A stretch of 64,000 bases of DNA from Promicromonospora sp. AC04. GTDB taxonomy: Bacteria > Actinomycetota > Actinomycetes > Actinomycetales > Cellulomonadaceae. The stretch lies in the NCBI RefSeq assembly GCF_003058225.1, contig NZ_QBUG01000006.1, positions 124,001-188,000 on the forward strand. Reading direction: 5' to 3'. Shown one piece after another: positions 1-10,002 of the stretch (positions within the stretch are counted from its first letter, which is position 1; each line of letters opens with the position of its first letter). Made by a program: the position numbers and the translations under genes. The notes beneath the pieces were generated by a model. That model ran no database searches. It worked only from the letters and a program-made list of their open reading frames with translations, and was not told the origin of the DNA.

Positions 1-32
1 TCGACCAGTGGATCAGGAAGGTGCGCAAGTGA
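1..32 (+). CDS. C-terminal tail of a sugar ABC transporter permease (partial)
   Basis: Only the last codons are inside the window. They read DQWIRKVRK and end at TGA 30-32. Tails of this kind (QWIRKV) close the permeases of ribose/fructose-type sugar ABC transporters, and the next gene is the matching ATPase. The stop overlaps the GTG start of that ATPase in a GTGA junction, so the two are translationally coupled. The family call rests on nine residues plus context. Confidence 0.5.
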   Translation, partial: DQWIRKVRK

Positions 33-835
33 CTACCATCGACGCGACCACAGCGACCGACCGCCCCGGGGACGCGGACACGACTCCCGTCCTCCGGGCT
101 CGCGGGCTGGTCAAGACCTTCGGCCGGGTCGTCGGGCTCGACGGGGTGGACATCGAGCTGTACCGGGGCGAGGTGCTCGCGATCATCGGCGACAACGGGG
201 CCGGGAAGTCGACGCTCGTCAAGTGCCTGACCGGAGCCGAGATCCCCGACCAGGGCGAGATCCTGCTCGACGGCAGGCCCGTGCACTTCAAGCGTCCCCA
301 GGACGCGCGCGCGGCCGGGATCGAGACCGTCTACCAGACGCTGGCGGTCGCCCCGTCGCTCGACGTCGCCGCGAACCTGTTCCTCGGCCGGGAGGTGCGG
401 CGCAAGGGCCCGCTCGGCTCCGTGCTGCGCATCACCGACCGGGCCGGGATGCGCGAGCGCGCTCGCCGCGAGCTGCGCGAGCTCGGCATCTCGACGCTGC
501 AGGACGTGACCGTCCCGGTCGAGAACCTGTCCGGCGGCCAGCGCCAGGCGGTCGCCGTCGCGCGGGCCGCGGCGTTCGGCTCGAAGGTCGTCGTCCTCGA
601 CGAGCCGACGGCGGCGCTCGGCGTCCGCGAGTCCGGCCAGGTGCTCGAGCTGGTGCGGACCCTGCGGGACAAGGGCGTGCCGGTGATCATCATCAGCCAC
701 AACATGCCGCAGGTCTTCGAGGTGGCCGACCGGATCCACATCCAGCGGCTCGGCCGGCGCGCCGCGACGATCACGCCGAAGTCGCACACCATGACGGAGG
801 CCGTGGCGATCATGACCGGCGCCGCGGAGGCCTGA
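29..835 (+). CDS. Sugar ABC transporter ATP-binding protein (single-domain, FrcA-like)
   Basis: This is the cytoplasmic ATPase that powers uptake of a sugar through the permease encoded just upstream. Visible motifs are Walker A GDNGAGKST (residues 54-62), the signature LSGGQRQ, Walker B VVVLDEPTAALG and the switch histidine in IIISHNM. It has one nucleotide-binding domain of 268 residues, as in FrcA-type systems, whereas RbsA carries two fused domains. A GTG at 8 is also open, but GTG 29 is preferred because AGGAAGG at 15-21 sits at normal spacing and the start overlaps the permease stop. A PfkB kinase follows after one base, so transport and phosphorylation of the sugar are probably co-expressed. 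The substrate is not determined by sequence; fructose or another hexose/pentose is likely. Confidence 0.9.
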   Translation: MTTIDATTATDRPGDADTTPVLRARGLVKTFGRVVGLDGVDIELYRGEVLAIIGDNGAGKSTLVKCLTGAEIPDQGEILLDGRPVHFKRPQDARAAGIETVYQTLAVAPSLDVAANLFLGREVRRKGPLGSVLRITDRAGMRERARRELRELGISTLQDVTVPVENLSGGQRQAVAVARAAAFGSKVVVLDEPTAALGVRESGQVLELVRTLRDKGVPVIIISHNMPQVFEVADRIHIQRLGRRAATITPKSHTMTEAVAIMTGAAEA

Positions 836-836
836 C

Positions 837-1790
837 GTGCACGCTGACGAGGGCGGCCGGGTCCTCGTCGTCGGCGAGGCGCTCACCGACGTCGTCACGT
901 CGGCCGACGGGCGGCACCGGGAACATCCGGGCGGAAGCCCGGCGAACGTCGCGGTGACGCTGGGCCGGATGGGGCACCGGCCCTTGTTCGCGACGTCGGT
1001 CGGCCGCGACGACCGCGGCCGCCGCATCCAGGAGTGGCTGACGGAGTCCGGGGTCGAGCTCACGCCCGGCAGCGCAGGCAGCGGCGCGACCTCCGTCGCG
1101 GCCTCCCGCCTCGGCCCGGACGGGGCCGCCGACTACGAGTTCGCGCTCCGCTGGGCGCCCCGCCTGCCTCGGGCGGGCGCTGCGAGCGTCGTCCACGTGG
1201 GTAGCGTCTCGACCCTGCTCGAGCCCGGCGCGGGCGACGTGCTGCGGCTCGTCGAGGAGGCCCGAGCGACGGCGACGGTGACCTACGACCCGAACCTGCG
1301 GCCGTCGATCTGCCCGGACCGCGCGGCGGTCCGGCGCCGGGTCGAGCGCCTGGTCCAGCTGGCCGACGTCGTGAAGGTGTCGGACGAGGACCTGGCCTGG
1401 CTGTACCCCGGGGAGACCCTCCGGGCGGTGCTCGGCCGCTGGTCCGACGCCGGGCCGGCCGTCGTCGTCGGCACACGAGGCGCGCGGGGCGCCGTGCTCC
1501 TGGCCGACGGCGTGGAGCTCGACGTGCCGGGCCGGGCCGTCACGGTCGTGGACACGATCGGCGCGGGTGACGCGTTCATGGGCGGGCTGATCCACGGCCT
1601 GCTGGCCGCGGGCCTGGACGGCGCGGACCGCCGGACGCTCCTGAGAGCCGTGCCGACGCCGACGCTGGAGGAGATACTGCGCTTCGCCGCCGGCATCGCG
1701 GCGGCGACGGTGAGACGGCCCGGGGCCAACCCGCCGTGGTTCTCGCGCAGTGCCGTGGGGTACGAGCGGCGCGTCGAGGACCACGGCTGA
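837..1790 (+). CDS. PfkB-family carbohydrate kinase (fructokinase-like)
   Basis: ATP-dependent sugar kinase of the ribokinase/PfkB superfamily, 317 residues. The C-terminal signature DTIGAGDAFMGGL carries the catalytic aspartate (GAGD) and anion hole, and the N-terminal GGSPANVAVTLGRMG segment is the typical substrate-side signature. The start is GTG 837, one base after the ATPase stop, with GCGGAGG at 824-830. It is the last enzyme of the sugar operon and should phosphorylate the imported sugar in the cytoplasm. Fructokinase is the usual partner of FrcA-like transporters, but ribokinase or another specificity cannot be excluded. Confidence 0.85.
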   Translation: MHADEGGRVLVVGEALTDVVTSADGRHREHPGGSPANVAVTLGRMGHRPLFATSVGRDDRGRRIQEWLTESGVELTPGSAGSGATSVAASRLGPDGAADYEFALRWAPRLPRAGAASVVHVGSVSTLLEPGAGDVLRLVEEARATATVTYDPNLRPSICPDRAAVRRRVERLVQLADVVKVSDEDLAWLYPGETLRAVLGRWSDAGPAVVVGTRGARGAVLLADGVELDVPGRAVTVVDTIGAGDAFMGGLIHGLLAAGLDGADRRTLLRAVPTPTLEEILRFAAGIAAATVRRPGANPPWFSRSAVGYERRVEDHG

Positions 1791-1831
1791 CCCTCCCTCG
1801 GCCTTGGAGCTCGGCTCCTCCACGGTAGATT

Positions 1832-1849
1832 GATTGGGCATATCCAATC
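1832..1849. promoter_or_regulatory. Candidate operator (GATTGG-N6-CCAATC) of the GntR/LacI-type repressor
   Basis: A perfect 6-bp inverted repeat, GATTGG and CCAATC separated by GCATAT, lies 15 bases upstream of the regulator start. Position and symmetry suit autoregulation by the protein encoded immediately downstream. No second copy was noticed in the window; the sugar operon promoter lies outside it. Confidence 0.5.
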
Positions 1850-1864
1850 GGTGAAAGGCCACCC

Positions 1865-2959
1865 GTGAGCCAGCCGCTCTACCTCGAGGTGTACGAGAAG
1901 CTCCGCGACGCGATCCACGCCGGCACGTACCGCGTCGGTGACCGGATGCCCGCCGAGGCCGAGCTGACCAAGCAGCTGGGGGTAAGCGCCATCACGCTGA
2001 AGCGCGCGATGGACCTGCTGCGCGACGACGGCTACATCACGCGACGGCCCCGGCTGGGCACCGTCGTCGTGAGCGAGACCGCCACGAACGTCACCGGCGC
2101 GGGCAGCGGGCCCACCCCGCTGATCGGGTGCGTCCTGACCGACTTCGACGACACCTTCGGCACGCGCGTCCTGGCCGGGCTGCTCGACGCGTCGAGCACC
2201 GTCGCCAACCTCGTGGTCAAGCGGAGCGTCGGCCACGGCGAGGCGGAGGACGACCTCGTGCGGGCGCTCGTGGCGGACGGCGTCCAGGGACTGATCCTCG
2301 AGCCGAGCTCGTCGCAATACGTGCCCCCGGCCGTCCTGGAGCTGATCACGCAGTCGTTCCCGGTGGCCATCCTGGACCGCGTGTTCGACGGTGTTCCCGT
2401 GTCGTCAGTCTGCTCCGACAACGTCTCGGCGGGCCGCCAGGCCGCGGAGGTCCTGTTCTCGGCCGGGTACGACCACGTCGGGCTCGTCTCGGCGGCGAGC
2501 ACGGTGTCCACGGTGCAGGACCGGCTCGACGGCGTCGTCGACGCCCATGCGACCCGGAACGTCCCGTTCGACCCGGCGCACCAGTTCCGGCAGGTCCGCT
2601 CCACGGTCCCCGGGACCGGCGTCGCGCCCGACGACGACATCGCCGAGCTCGAGAAGTTCCTCGCCACCAACCCGGGCCTGACGGGCCTGGTCGCCACCGA
2701 GTACAACATCGCCGTCCTGCTGCGGGAGGCCGCGCAGCGGGCCGGCCGGGACATCCCCGGCGACCTCGGGATCGTGTGCTTCGACCACCCGGACGCGTTC
2801 TACGACAAGGCGCGCTACCGGTTCACCCACATCCGGCAGGACGAGGCGCGCATGGGCAGCGAGGCGGTCGAGCTCGTGCTCGCGCAGATCCGCGAGGCGG
2901 GTCAGGTCACCAAGGTCAGGCTGCCGACAGAGCTGGTGCCCGGTAGCTCGACTCGCTGA
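1865..2959 (+). CDS. GntR-type HTH / LacI-type sensor hybrid transcriptional regulator (AraR-like architecture)
   Basis: A 364-residue regulator. The N-terminal ~70 residues are a GntR winged helix (EKLRDAIHAGTYRVGDRMPA, then LGVSAITLKRAMDLLRDDGYI). From about residue 85 (PLIGCVLTDFDDTFGTRV) the rest is a periplasmic-binding-protein-like effector domain as in LacI/GalR, ending IRQDEARMGSEAVELVL. This combination is that of Bacillus subtilis AraR, a sugar-responsive repressor. Start GTG 1865 has GAAAGG at 1853-1858. It follows a transporter-kinase operon on the same strand, so it very likely senses that sugar. A strong hairpin follows its stop. Confidence 0.88.
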   Translation: MSQPLYLEVYEKLRDAIHAGTYRVGDRMPAEAELTKQLGVSAITLKRAMDLLRDDGYITRRPRLGTVVVSETATNVTGAGSGPTPLIGCVLTDFDDTFGTRVLAGLLDASSTVANLVVKRSVGHGEAEDDLVRALVADGVQGLILEPSSSQYVPPAVLELITQSFPVAILDRVFDGVPVSSVCSDNVSAGRQAAEVLFSAGYDHVGLVSAASTVSTVQDRLDGVVDAHATRNVPFDPAHQFRQVRSTVPGTGVAPDDDIAELEKFLATNPGLTGLVATEYNIAVLLREAAQRAGRDIPGDLGIVCFDHPDAFYDKARYRFTHIRQDEARMGSEAVELVLAQIREAGQVTKVRLPTELVPGSSTR

Positions 2960-2991
2960 GCTGCCGCGCTGACGCTGGCCGACCACCCGCA

Positions 2992-3042
2992 CCCGCTCGC
3001 CCTTCTGCCGACTGCGTAAGAACCGGCAGAAGGGCGAGCGGG
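2992..3042 (+). terminator. Strong hairpin terminator after the sugar/regulator operon
   Basis: A 19-bp perfect inverted repeat (2992-3010 and 3024-3042) encloses a 13-base loop, 32 bases after the regulator stop. There is no U-tract, which is common in high-GC actinobacteria. The remainder of the gap to 3284 holds the mannanase leader and shows no other gene. Confidence 0.75.
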
Positions 3043-3284
3043 GCGGCGGAACGACACCAGCCAGGTCGGCGCATGCGGGGGTGCTGCCCGGAAGGTGTTG
3101 ACGGCGCTCGGTCGTTTGCGCCGCGGCATCTCTCTGAGGTCGCCGGTGCAACACGGGTGGGCGTGAGCGGCCCGGGTTCGATGCGCGGGAGCAGATAGGT
3201 GCATTTCAACCTTTCCTCATGTAGGTTTTGAGATAAATCACGATCACCGGGGCGCAGCGCTGCGTCCGGGGGAGGAGCTCATCA

Positions 3285-5216
3285 ATGACGATGCTGCGTC
3301 GCGTCCGACCTGTCCTGATAGCCATCGCCGTGATCGTCGGTCTGCAGCCGGTCGCCGTCGTGCACGCGGCTCCGCCCCCCGAGACGCGCGCGACCGCCGG
3401 ATCAACGACCGGATCAACCTCCGGATCGACCACCCCGGCGACCTCCGTGGCGGACGCCCGGGTCTCGACCGACGTGCTGATGGGCTCCTACGACCCGCAG
3501 AAGGCATGGTTCCCGTCGAGCTGGTGGAACTCGGCGGTCGCGCTGCAGACCGTCGGCGACTACATGAAGCGCACGGGCGACCGCCGGTACCTCGACGAGC
3601 TGGACCACAGCTTCGAGACCAACAAGGGCCCGTTCCCGGCGGGCGAGCGGTCCACAGACGAGATCTACGGCAACTTCACGAGCCGGGCCATCGACGACTC
3701 CGGGTGGTGGGGGCTGAACTGGGTCACCGCCTACGACCTGACCGGCGACCAGAAGTACCTGGACATGGCCGTCAGCATCGGCGACTTCATGAACGAGTTC
3801 TGGGACCCGAGCACCTGTGGCGGCGGGATCTGGTGGAACGAGGAGCGGACGTACAAGAACGCCGTCACCAACGGCCAGTGGATCCGCCTGACCGCGGAGC
3901 TGCACAACCGTATCCCCGGCGACACCGTCTGGCTGGACCGCTCGCAGGAGGCCTGGGACTGGTACGTCGCCAGCGGCATGATCAACGCGGACGGCCTGGT
4001 CAACGACGGGCTGCGGGACGACTGCACCAGCAACAACGACACGGTGTGGACCTACAACCAGGGCCTCGGCATCGGCGCGGCCCTCGAGCTGTGGCGGGCC
4101 ACCGGCGACCCGGAGCTGCTCGGCTCCGCCCGTTACCTGGCGGACGCCGCGCTCCGCTCCGACGTCCTGGTCCACGACGGTGTGCTGACCGAGTGGTGCG
4201 AGGCGGCGGGCCGGTCCTGCGACGACAACCAGAAGCAGTTCAAGGGCATCTTCCTGCGCTACCTGATGGAGCTGGCCGACACCACCGGCGACCCGGCCTA
4301 CCAGCAGTTCGTCACCGGTCAGGCCGCGTCCGTCTGGGAGCACGACCGCGACGTCGCCGGCCGGCTGGGCCTGCGCTGGGCCGGCGCCACCGCCGACCAG
4401 CCCAACGTCTTCGACTGGCGGACGCAGGCCAGCGCGCTGAGCGCGCTGATCGCCGACGTCCCGCAGGAGCAGCCGCGGCGGACGCTCTCGGCCGCGGCCT
4501 CGCCCGCGGTGGTAGCGGTAATCCCCAGCCCCGGCTCTGCCACGCGTACGGGTCTCGACGTCCAGGTGGCGGCGACGTCCGCCGGCCCTGAGCCGATGCG
4601 TGTGTCGGTGCGGGCGGAGGGGCCGCGCGGCTGGCGGGTCACGACCGACGAGGTGCTCCGGCTGGACCCGGACGGTCACGCCGATCCCGCGCTGGCCACC
4701 GTGCCGGTGGACGTGCGGATCCCGCCGGACACCGCGGACGGGAGCTACCCGGTGACCGTGACCGTCAGCACGCGGTCCGGGCTGCGCTACACCGCGCACG
4801 CCGAGATCCTGGTCGCCGGCACCGTCGAGTTCGACGCCGGGTCGCCCCAGGAGATCCCGTGGCTCTGGGACGCCGGCGGCTCCGGCTTCAGCGGGGGAGG
4901 GAGCAGGTACGCCGACGGCGAGAGCTACTTCGTCTACCGGTTCCCGTTCCCGGCCGGGACGACGTCGGCCGAGGCGGTGGTGACCATCGACAACCAGTAC
5001 GTGGTCGACGTCGGGCCGGACGGCGAGGCCTGGACCAATGTGCTGACCGAGGACGAGCAGATCAGGGACGGCTCGAACCGGGCCGACCACACGATCGACC
5101 TGACCCCCCACCTCGGCGCGGACAAGGCGGTCTACCTCCGCGTGTCCGACGCCTTCCCGGAGGACGGCTGGGGCGGCGGGATCTACCACCTCTCGGCGGC
5201 CTACGAGACCTCCTGA
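3285..5216 (+). CDS. Secreted glycoside hydrolase family 76 (alpha-1,6-mannanase type) with C-terminal accessory domains
   Basis: Predicted secreted endo-alpha-1,6-mannanase acting on mannan or mannose-rich cell wall glycans. A signal peptide (RRVRPVLIAIAVIVGLQPV, cleavage near VHAA) is followed by a short Thr/Ser-rich linker. The (alpha/alpha)6 GH76 catalytic domain spans roughly residues 60-400 and contains SRAIDDSGWWGLNW, with the tandem Asp pair expected for GH76 catalysis. Residues ~410-515 resemble an NEW3-type beta-sandwich associated with glycosidases. The last ~120 residues (WLWDAGGSGFSGGGSRYADG onward) look like another beta-sandwich, possibly carbohydrate-binding. Start ATG 3285 has GGAGGAG at 3271-3277. 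The gene stands alone with its own leader. Confidence 0.85.
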   Translation: MTMLRRVRPVLIAIAVIVGLQPVAVVHAAPPPETRATAGSTTGSTSGSTTPATSVADARVSTDVLMGSYDPQKAWFPSSWWNSAVALQTVGDYMKRTGDRRYLDELDHSFETNKGPFPAGERSTDEIYGNFTSRAIDDSGWWGLNWVTAYDLTGDQKYLDMAVSIGDFMNEFWDPSTCGGGIWWNEERTYKNAVTNGQWIRLTAELHNRIPGDTVWLDRSQEAWDWYVASGMINADGLVNDGLRDDCTSNNDTVWTYNQGLGIGAALELWRATGDPELLGSARYLADAALRSDVLVHDGVLTEWCEAAGRSCDDNQKQFKGIFLRYLMELADTTGDPAYQQFVTGQAASVWEHDRDVAGRLGLRWAGATADQPNVFDWRTQASALSALIADVPQEQPRRTLSAAASPAVVAVIPSPGSATRTGLDVQVAATSAGPEPMRVSVRAEGPRGWRVTTDEVLRLDPDGHADPALATVPVDVRIPPDTADGSYPVTVTVSTRSGLRYTAHAEILVAGTVEFDAGSPQEIPWLWDAGGSGFSGGGSRYADGESYFVYRFPFPAGTTSAEAVVTIDNQYVVDVGPDGEAWTNVLTEDEQIRDGSNRADHTIDLTPHLGADKAVYLRVSDAFPEDGWGGGIYHLSAAYETS

Positions 5217-5240
5217 GCCGGGCCGCGGGCACCCGCAAAC

Positions 5241-5312
5241 GTCCGCTTCCAACAAGCAGTTACGCATGCTCCGGCCCTCTGAAGCATGCGTAACTGCTTG
5301 TTGGAAGCGGAC
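5241..5312. repeat. 30-bp perfect inverted repeat with 12-base loop
   Basis: Arms 5241-5270 and 5283-5312 are exact reverse complements over 30 bases, enclosing CCGGCCCTCTGA. The element sits 24 bases after the mannanase stop and 38 bases before the next gene. It can act as a transcription terminator. The arm is less GC-rich than its surroundings (AACAAGCAGTTACGCATGC), which would also fit a dispersed palindromic repeat. Confidence 0.85.
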
Positions 5313-5350
5313 CTTTCCGTCGGTCGGCGAGGGCACGGCAGGATGGGGGC

Positions 5351-5839
5351 ATGAGCGAACCCGATGTCACCGCGATCGTCGCCGAGGTCCAGGCCCAGGA
5401 GGCCGAGCTGGTGCTGAACACCTTCACGCACGAGCAGGCGTGGGCCCTCGGCACCCGGCTGGTCGAGCTGGCCACCGAGCGTGAGCTGCCCGTGACCGTC
5501 GACATCCGCAAGGGCACCCAGCAGGTGTTCCATGCGGCCCGTCCGGGTACGACGCCCGACAACGACTCGTGGATCGAGCGCAAGGTGCGGGTGGTGTACC
5601 GGTTCGGGGCGTCGTCGTACCTGGTGGGGCTGCGGGCCCAGGCGAAGGGCTCGGACTTCAATGCCGACCACGGCCTGCCCTTCCAGGAGTACTCGGCGCA
5701 CGGCGGCGCCTTCCCGGTGCGGGTCGCGGGCGTGGGCATCGTCGGCGTCGTCACCGTGTCCGGCCTGGCGCAGCAGGACGACCACGCCCTCGTGGTCGAG
5801 GCGCTGCGGGAGCTGCTGGCGGCTCAGCCGCTGGTCTGA
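5351..5839 (+). CDS. UPF0303 / GlcG-HbpS-like (DUF336) protein
   Basis: A 162-residue cytoplasmic protein of the UPF0303 branch of the GlcG/HbpS fold, a group often annotated as haem-binding or haem-degrading. Family-typical stretches are LPVTVDIRKGTQQVFHAA, GTTPDNDSWIERK and GGAFPVRVAGVGIVGVVTVS, the last being the conserved C-terminal strand. Biochemical function is not established for this branch. No Shine-Dalgarno is seen. CAGGAT ends six bases before ATG 5351, so the transcript may be leaderless. Confidence 0.75.
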   Translation: MSEPDVTAIVAEVQAQEAELVLNTFTHEQAWALGTRLVELATERELPVTVDIRKGTQQVFHAARPGTTPDNDSWIERKVRVVYRFGASSYLVGLRAQAKGSDFNADHGLPFQEYSAHGGAFPVRVAGVGIVGVVTVSGLAQQDDHALVVEALRELLAAQPLV

Positions 5840-5879
5840 GGCCCGAGCGCCGCCGGCCGGCGTGTGGCTCGGGCCGCGG

Positions 5880-6521
5880 TCAGGAGACCGACCACTGCTG
5901 GTTGGCCCCGGCGTGGCAGGTGTACATGATCGCGGGCGTCCCGTTGTCGACCAGGGCGTTCGCGACGTCCAGGCACAGCCCGGTGGCGACGTTGCGCACC
6001 GTGCCGTCGGCCTGCGGGCTCCACTGCTGGTTGGCGGCGCCGTGGCAGGTCCAGACCGTGGCCGGACCGCCGGGCTGCCCGCCGCTCGGGTCGTCCAGGC
6101 ACATGGTCCCGAGGGTGCGCAGCTCCCCGGAGGTCGAGGCGGCCCACTGCTGGGCCGCGCTCCCGTTGCAGTCGTAGATCTGCAGGGCTGCGCCGTCCAC
6201 GGCTGCGCCGCCGGGTACGTCGAGGCACCGGCCGGACGCGGCGCCCTGCAGCGTGACGACCGTCGGCGTCGGCGGAGGGGGCGGGGTGCTCGGCGTGGGC
6301 GACGGCTCGGGGCTCGCGGGGGCGCTCACCAGGCTCGCCTCGGGCGTGCCCGCCGTCGCGCTCGGCTCCGCCGAGCCCTGCGCGGACGCGTTCCCCGGGG
6401 ACAGGTCGTGGTTCAGTACCCACACTGTGCCCACCACCGCCGCGAGCAGCAGCGCGCCGGCGAGCACCCACGCGAGCAGGCCGATAGGTAGGCGCCGGCG
6501 TGGCGTGACCTGGTCGTACAC
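5880..6521 (-). CDS. Membrane-anchored ricin-type beta-trefoil lectin (CBM13-like)
   Basis: 213 residues. There is a short cytoplasmic N-terminus, one membrane helix (LPIGLLAWVLAGALLLAAVV), a Pro/Ser/Thr-rich stalk (SPEPSPTPSTPPPPPTPT), then a beta-trefoil with three subdomains. Each subdomain carries the QxW motif (AQQWAAS, NQQWSPQ, NQQWSVS) and the GRCLDV/TMCLDD/GLCLDV strands. It is expected to display a carbohydrate-binding domain outside the cell. No catalytic domain is attached. GTG 6521 is preceded on the minus strand by GAGGGG at suitable spacing. It is convergent with the UPF0303 gene. Confidence 0.85.
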   Translation of the reverse strand: MYDQVTPRRRLPIGLLAWVLAGALLLAAVVGTVWVLNHDLSPGNASAQGSAEPSATAGTPEASLVSAPASPEPSPTPSTPPPPPTPTVVTLQGAASGRCLDVPGGAAVDGAALQIYDCNGSAAQQWAASTSGELRTLGTMCLDDPSGGQPGGPATVWTCHGAANQQWSPQADGTVRNVATGLCLDVANALVDNGTPAIMYTCHAGANQQWSVS

Positions 6522-6664
6522 CCTTGCGTTTCCCCTCGTGGGCCGACGGCGTTCGTGTGTCCGCGCCGCACCCTACCGGGTTTCACCACCCTGGAGATTG
6601 TTCCGTCGGCCCGCTTCCGCGAAGCCCCTGCGCATGCCTTCGGCGCCCAGGCCCGTCTCGTGTA

Positions 6665-6800
6665 CTCGACCACGATGCCGCGCACCCGGATGGACCAGCC
6701 CTCGGGGTACTCCCGGTTGACACCGACGACGGCGTCCGGGCCGACGAACTGCTTGTTGCTCGCGGTCCGACACTGCCGTTCCGCGTGCGGCACGGCCACT
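6665..6800 (-). pseudogene. Decayed C-terminal coding remnant in the 6522-6873 gap
   Basis: On the minus strand one frame reads NKQFVGPDAVVGVNREYPEG and then WSIRVRGIVVEYT, with G or C at nearly every third position. Codon quality collapses downstream of about 6665 and upstream of about 6800. The stretch looks like a fragment of a real protein without a proper start or end. The family was not recognised. The rest of the gap is non-coding apart from the SDR leader. Confidence 0.35.
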
Positions 6801-6873
6801 GCGGGCCCGCATCAGGACCAGGGAGGTAGATTCGAGGAGTGGCAGTACCGGAGTGCAAGTCGTCGGCCGCAGC

Positions 6874-7611
6874 ATGACGGTGCGCTCGTTCGTGGTGACC
6901 GGCGGCGGCCAGGGTGTGGGGCGCGCCATCGTCGAACGGCTGGCCGCTGACGGCCATGTAGTGGTCCTCGACCTCGCCGGAACACTCACTTGGGCGGGCC
7001 CGGACGTCACGCTGGTCAGCGGCGACGCGGGTGATCCCGACACCGCGCGCCGCGCTGCCGACGTGGCCGAGAGCGCGGCCCCGTTGTCCGGCTGGGTCAA
7101 CAACGCAGCCGTCTTCCGGGACGCGCCGATCACCGCACCGCCGTCCGAGGTGCTGGGGTCTGTCACCGCGAACGTCTCGCTCGCGGTCACGGGCTGCCAC
7201 ACCGCCGTCGGGCACTTTCTGCGGCACGGACGGGCCGGGGCGATCGTCAACGTCTCGTCCCACCAGGCGCAGCGCCCGGTTCGTGGTGCCCTGCCGTACG
7301 CCACGGCCAAAGGCGCCGTCGAGGCGCTGACCAGGGCGGTCGCCGTCGACCACGGGCCCGACGGGATCCGTACGAACGCTGTTGCCCTCGGCTCCGTCGA
7401 GACCGCACGGTATGAGGAGTACCGGCGAGAGCACCCCGACGTCGACCGTCAGATGGCCGCCCTGCACCCGCTCGGCCGTGTCGGCACGGGCCGCGAGGTC
7501 GCCGACGCGGTCGCGTTCCTGCTTTCCGACCAGGCGACGTTCGTCAACGGAGTGGTTCTACCGGTCGACGGCGGGCGCGCGGCGCTGGGAGCCGATCCCG
7601 AGGCCACCTGA
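6874..7611 (+). CDS. SDR family NAD(P)-dependent oxidoreductase
   Basis: Classical short-chain dehydrogenase of about 245 residues. The cofactor motif TGGGQGVG is near the N-terminus, followed by NNA, the catalytic serine in NVSSHQ, the YATAK (YxxxK) pair and a C-terminal FVNGVVLPVDGG. ATG 6874 is chosen because the first strand of SDRs begins within a few residues of the start. GTG 6853 in the same frame would add seven residues. The substrate is not predictable. It is convergent with the next gene and not obviously in an operon. Confidence 0.85.
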   Translation: MTVRSFVVTGGGQGVGRAIVERLAADGHVVVLDLAGTLTWAGPDVTLVSGDAGDPDTARRAADVAESAAPLSGWVNNAAVFRDAPITAPPSEVLGSVTANVSLAVTGCHTAVGHFLRHGRAGAIVNVSSHQAQRPVRGALPYATAKGAVEALTRAVAVDHGPDGIRTNAVALGSVETARYEEYRREHPDVDRQMAALHPLGRVGTGREVADAVAFLLSDQATFVNGVVLPVDGGRAALGADPEAT

Positions 7612-7626
7612 GGACCTGGTGCGCCC

Positions 7627-7929
7627 CTACCAGGACCAGCCGCGCGAGCTCAGCTCCAGCTCCTCCCGCAGCCGCTCGTCTGCCGCAGCGCGCTCGTCCG
7701 CGCGCAACGGCGCCGTGTCCGTCGGCAGGTCCGCGAGGCGGCACGCCTCGCGGAGCAGCGCGTCGTACGCGCCCTGCACGGCGAACCAGTGGTGGGCACG
7801 CGCATACATGCCGGGGTCCTCCTCCACGCGGCGCAGCTCGGCCGCGAGCTCCCCGAGCCGGACCTGCAGACGCAGCGTCACCAGCGGGTCGGGTGCGCGC
7901 ACCGACCGCGTCAGGAAGGTCCAGGTCAT
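7627..7929 (-). CDS. Small hypothetical protein, 100 residues
   Basis: Third-position GC is as high as in neighbouring real genes, which supports coding. The protein is largely helical and charged (RLQVRLGELAAELRRVEED, then ADERAAADERLREELELSSR) with no signal peptide, membrane segment or recognised domain. The start ATG has only a weak ribosome site. The 96 bases between it and recQ show no other gene. Function unknown. Confidence 0.55.
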   Translation of the reverse strand: MTWTFLTRSVRAPDPLVTLRLQVRLGELAAELRRVEEDPGMYARAHHWFAVQGAYDALLREACRLADLPTDTAPLRADERAAADERLREELELSSRGWSW

Positions 7930-8025
7930 GACAGGTCACCGCCACGTCGTCGTCGCGGAACGGGGGACACCACCAGCCTAGGTCCGTGGGGTCGTGATGG
8001 CCATGCCCCAGGCGACCTGAGCGGA

Positions 8026-9873
<1,848 letters not shown>

Positions 9874-9973
9874 GGCCGCAAGTGTGCCAGGGGTCGCTGA
9901 CACGGGCGGGCGGGCATGCCGGGTTGTCCACAGTCCCATGCCCTCCTGGCCTACCGGCCGGGGATCTGGTGAC

Positions 9974-10002
9974 TCGAACATGTGTTCGACTATGCTTGTC
10001 TT
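9974..10002 (+). promoter_or_regulatory. Perfect LexA (SOS) box and -10 element of dinB
   Basis: TCGAAC-ATGT-GTTCGA at 9974-9989 is a fully symmetric match to the actinobacterial LexA operator. TATGCT at 9991-9996 is a good -10 hexamer and ATG follows after six bases, so transcription should begin at or next to the start codon. LexA bound here would block the promoter directly, making dinB SOS-inducible. The box lies about 100 bases from the recQ start, and an effect on recQ is possible but unproven. Confidence 0.88.
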
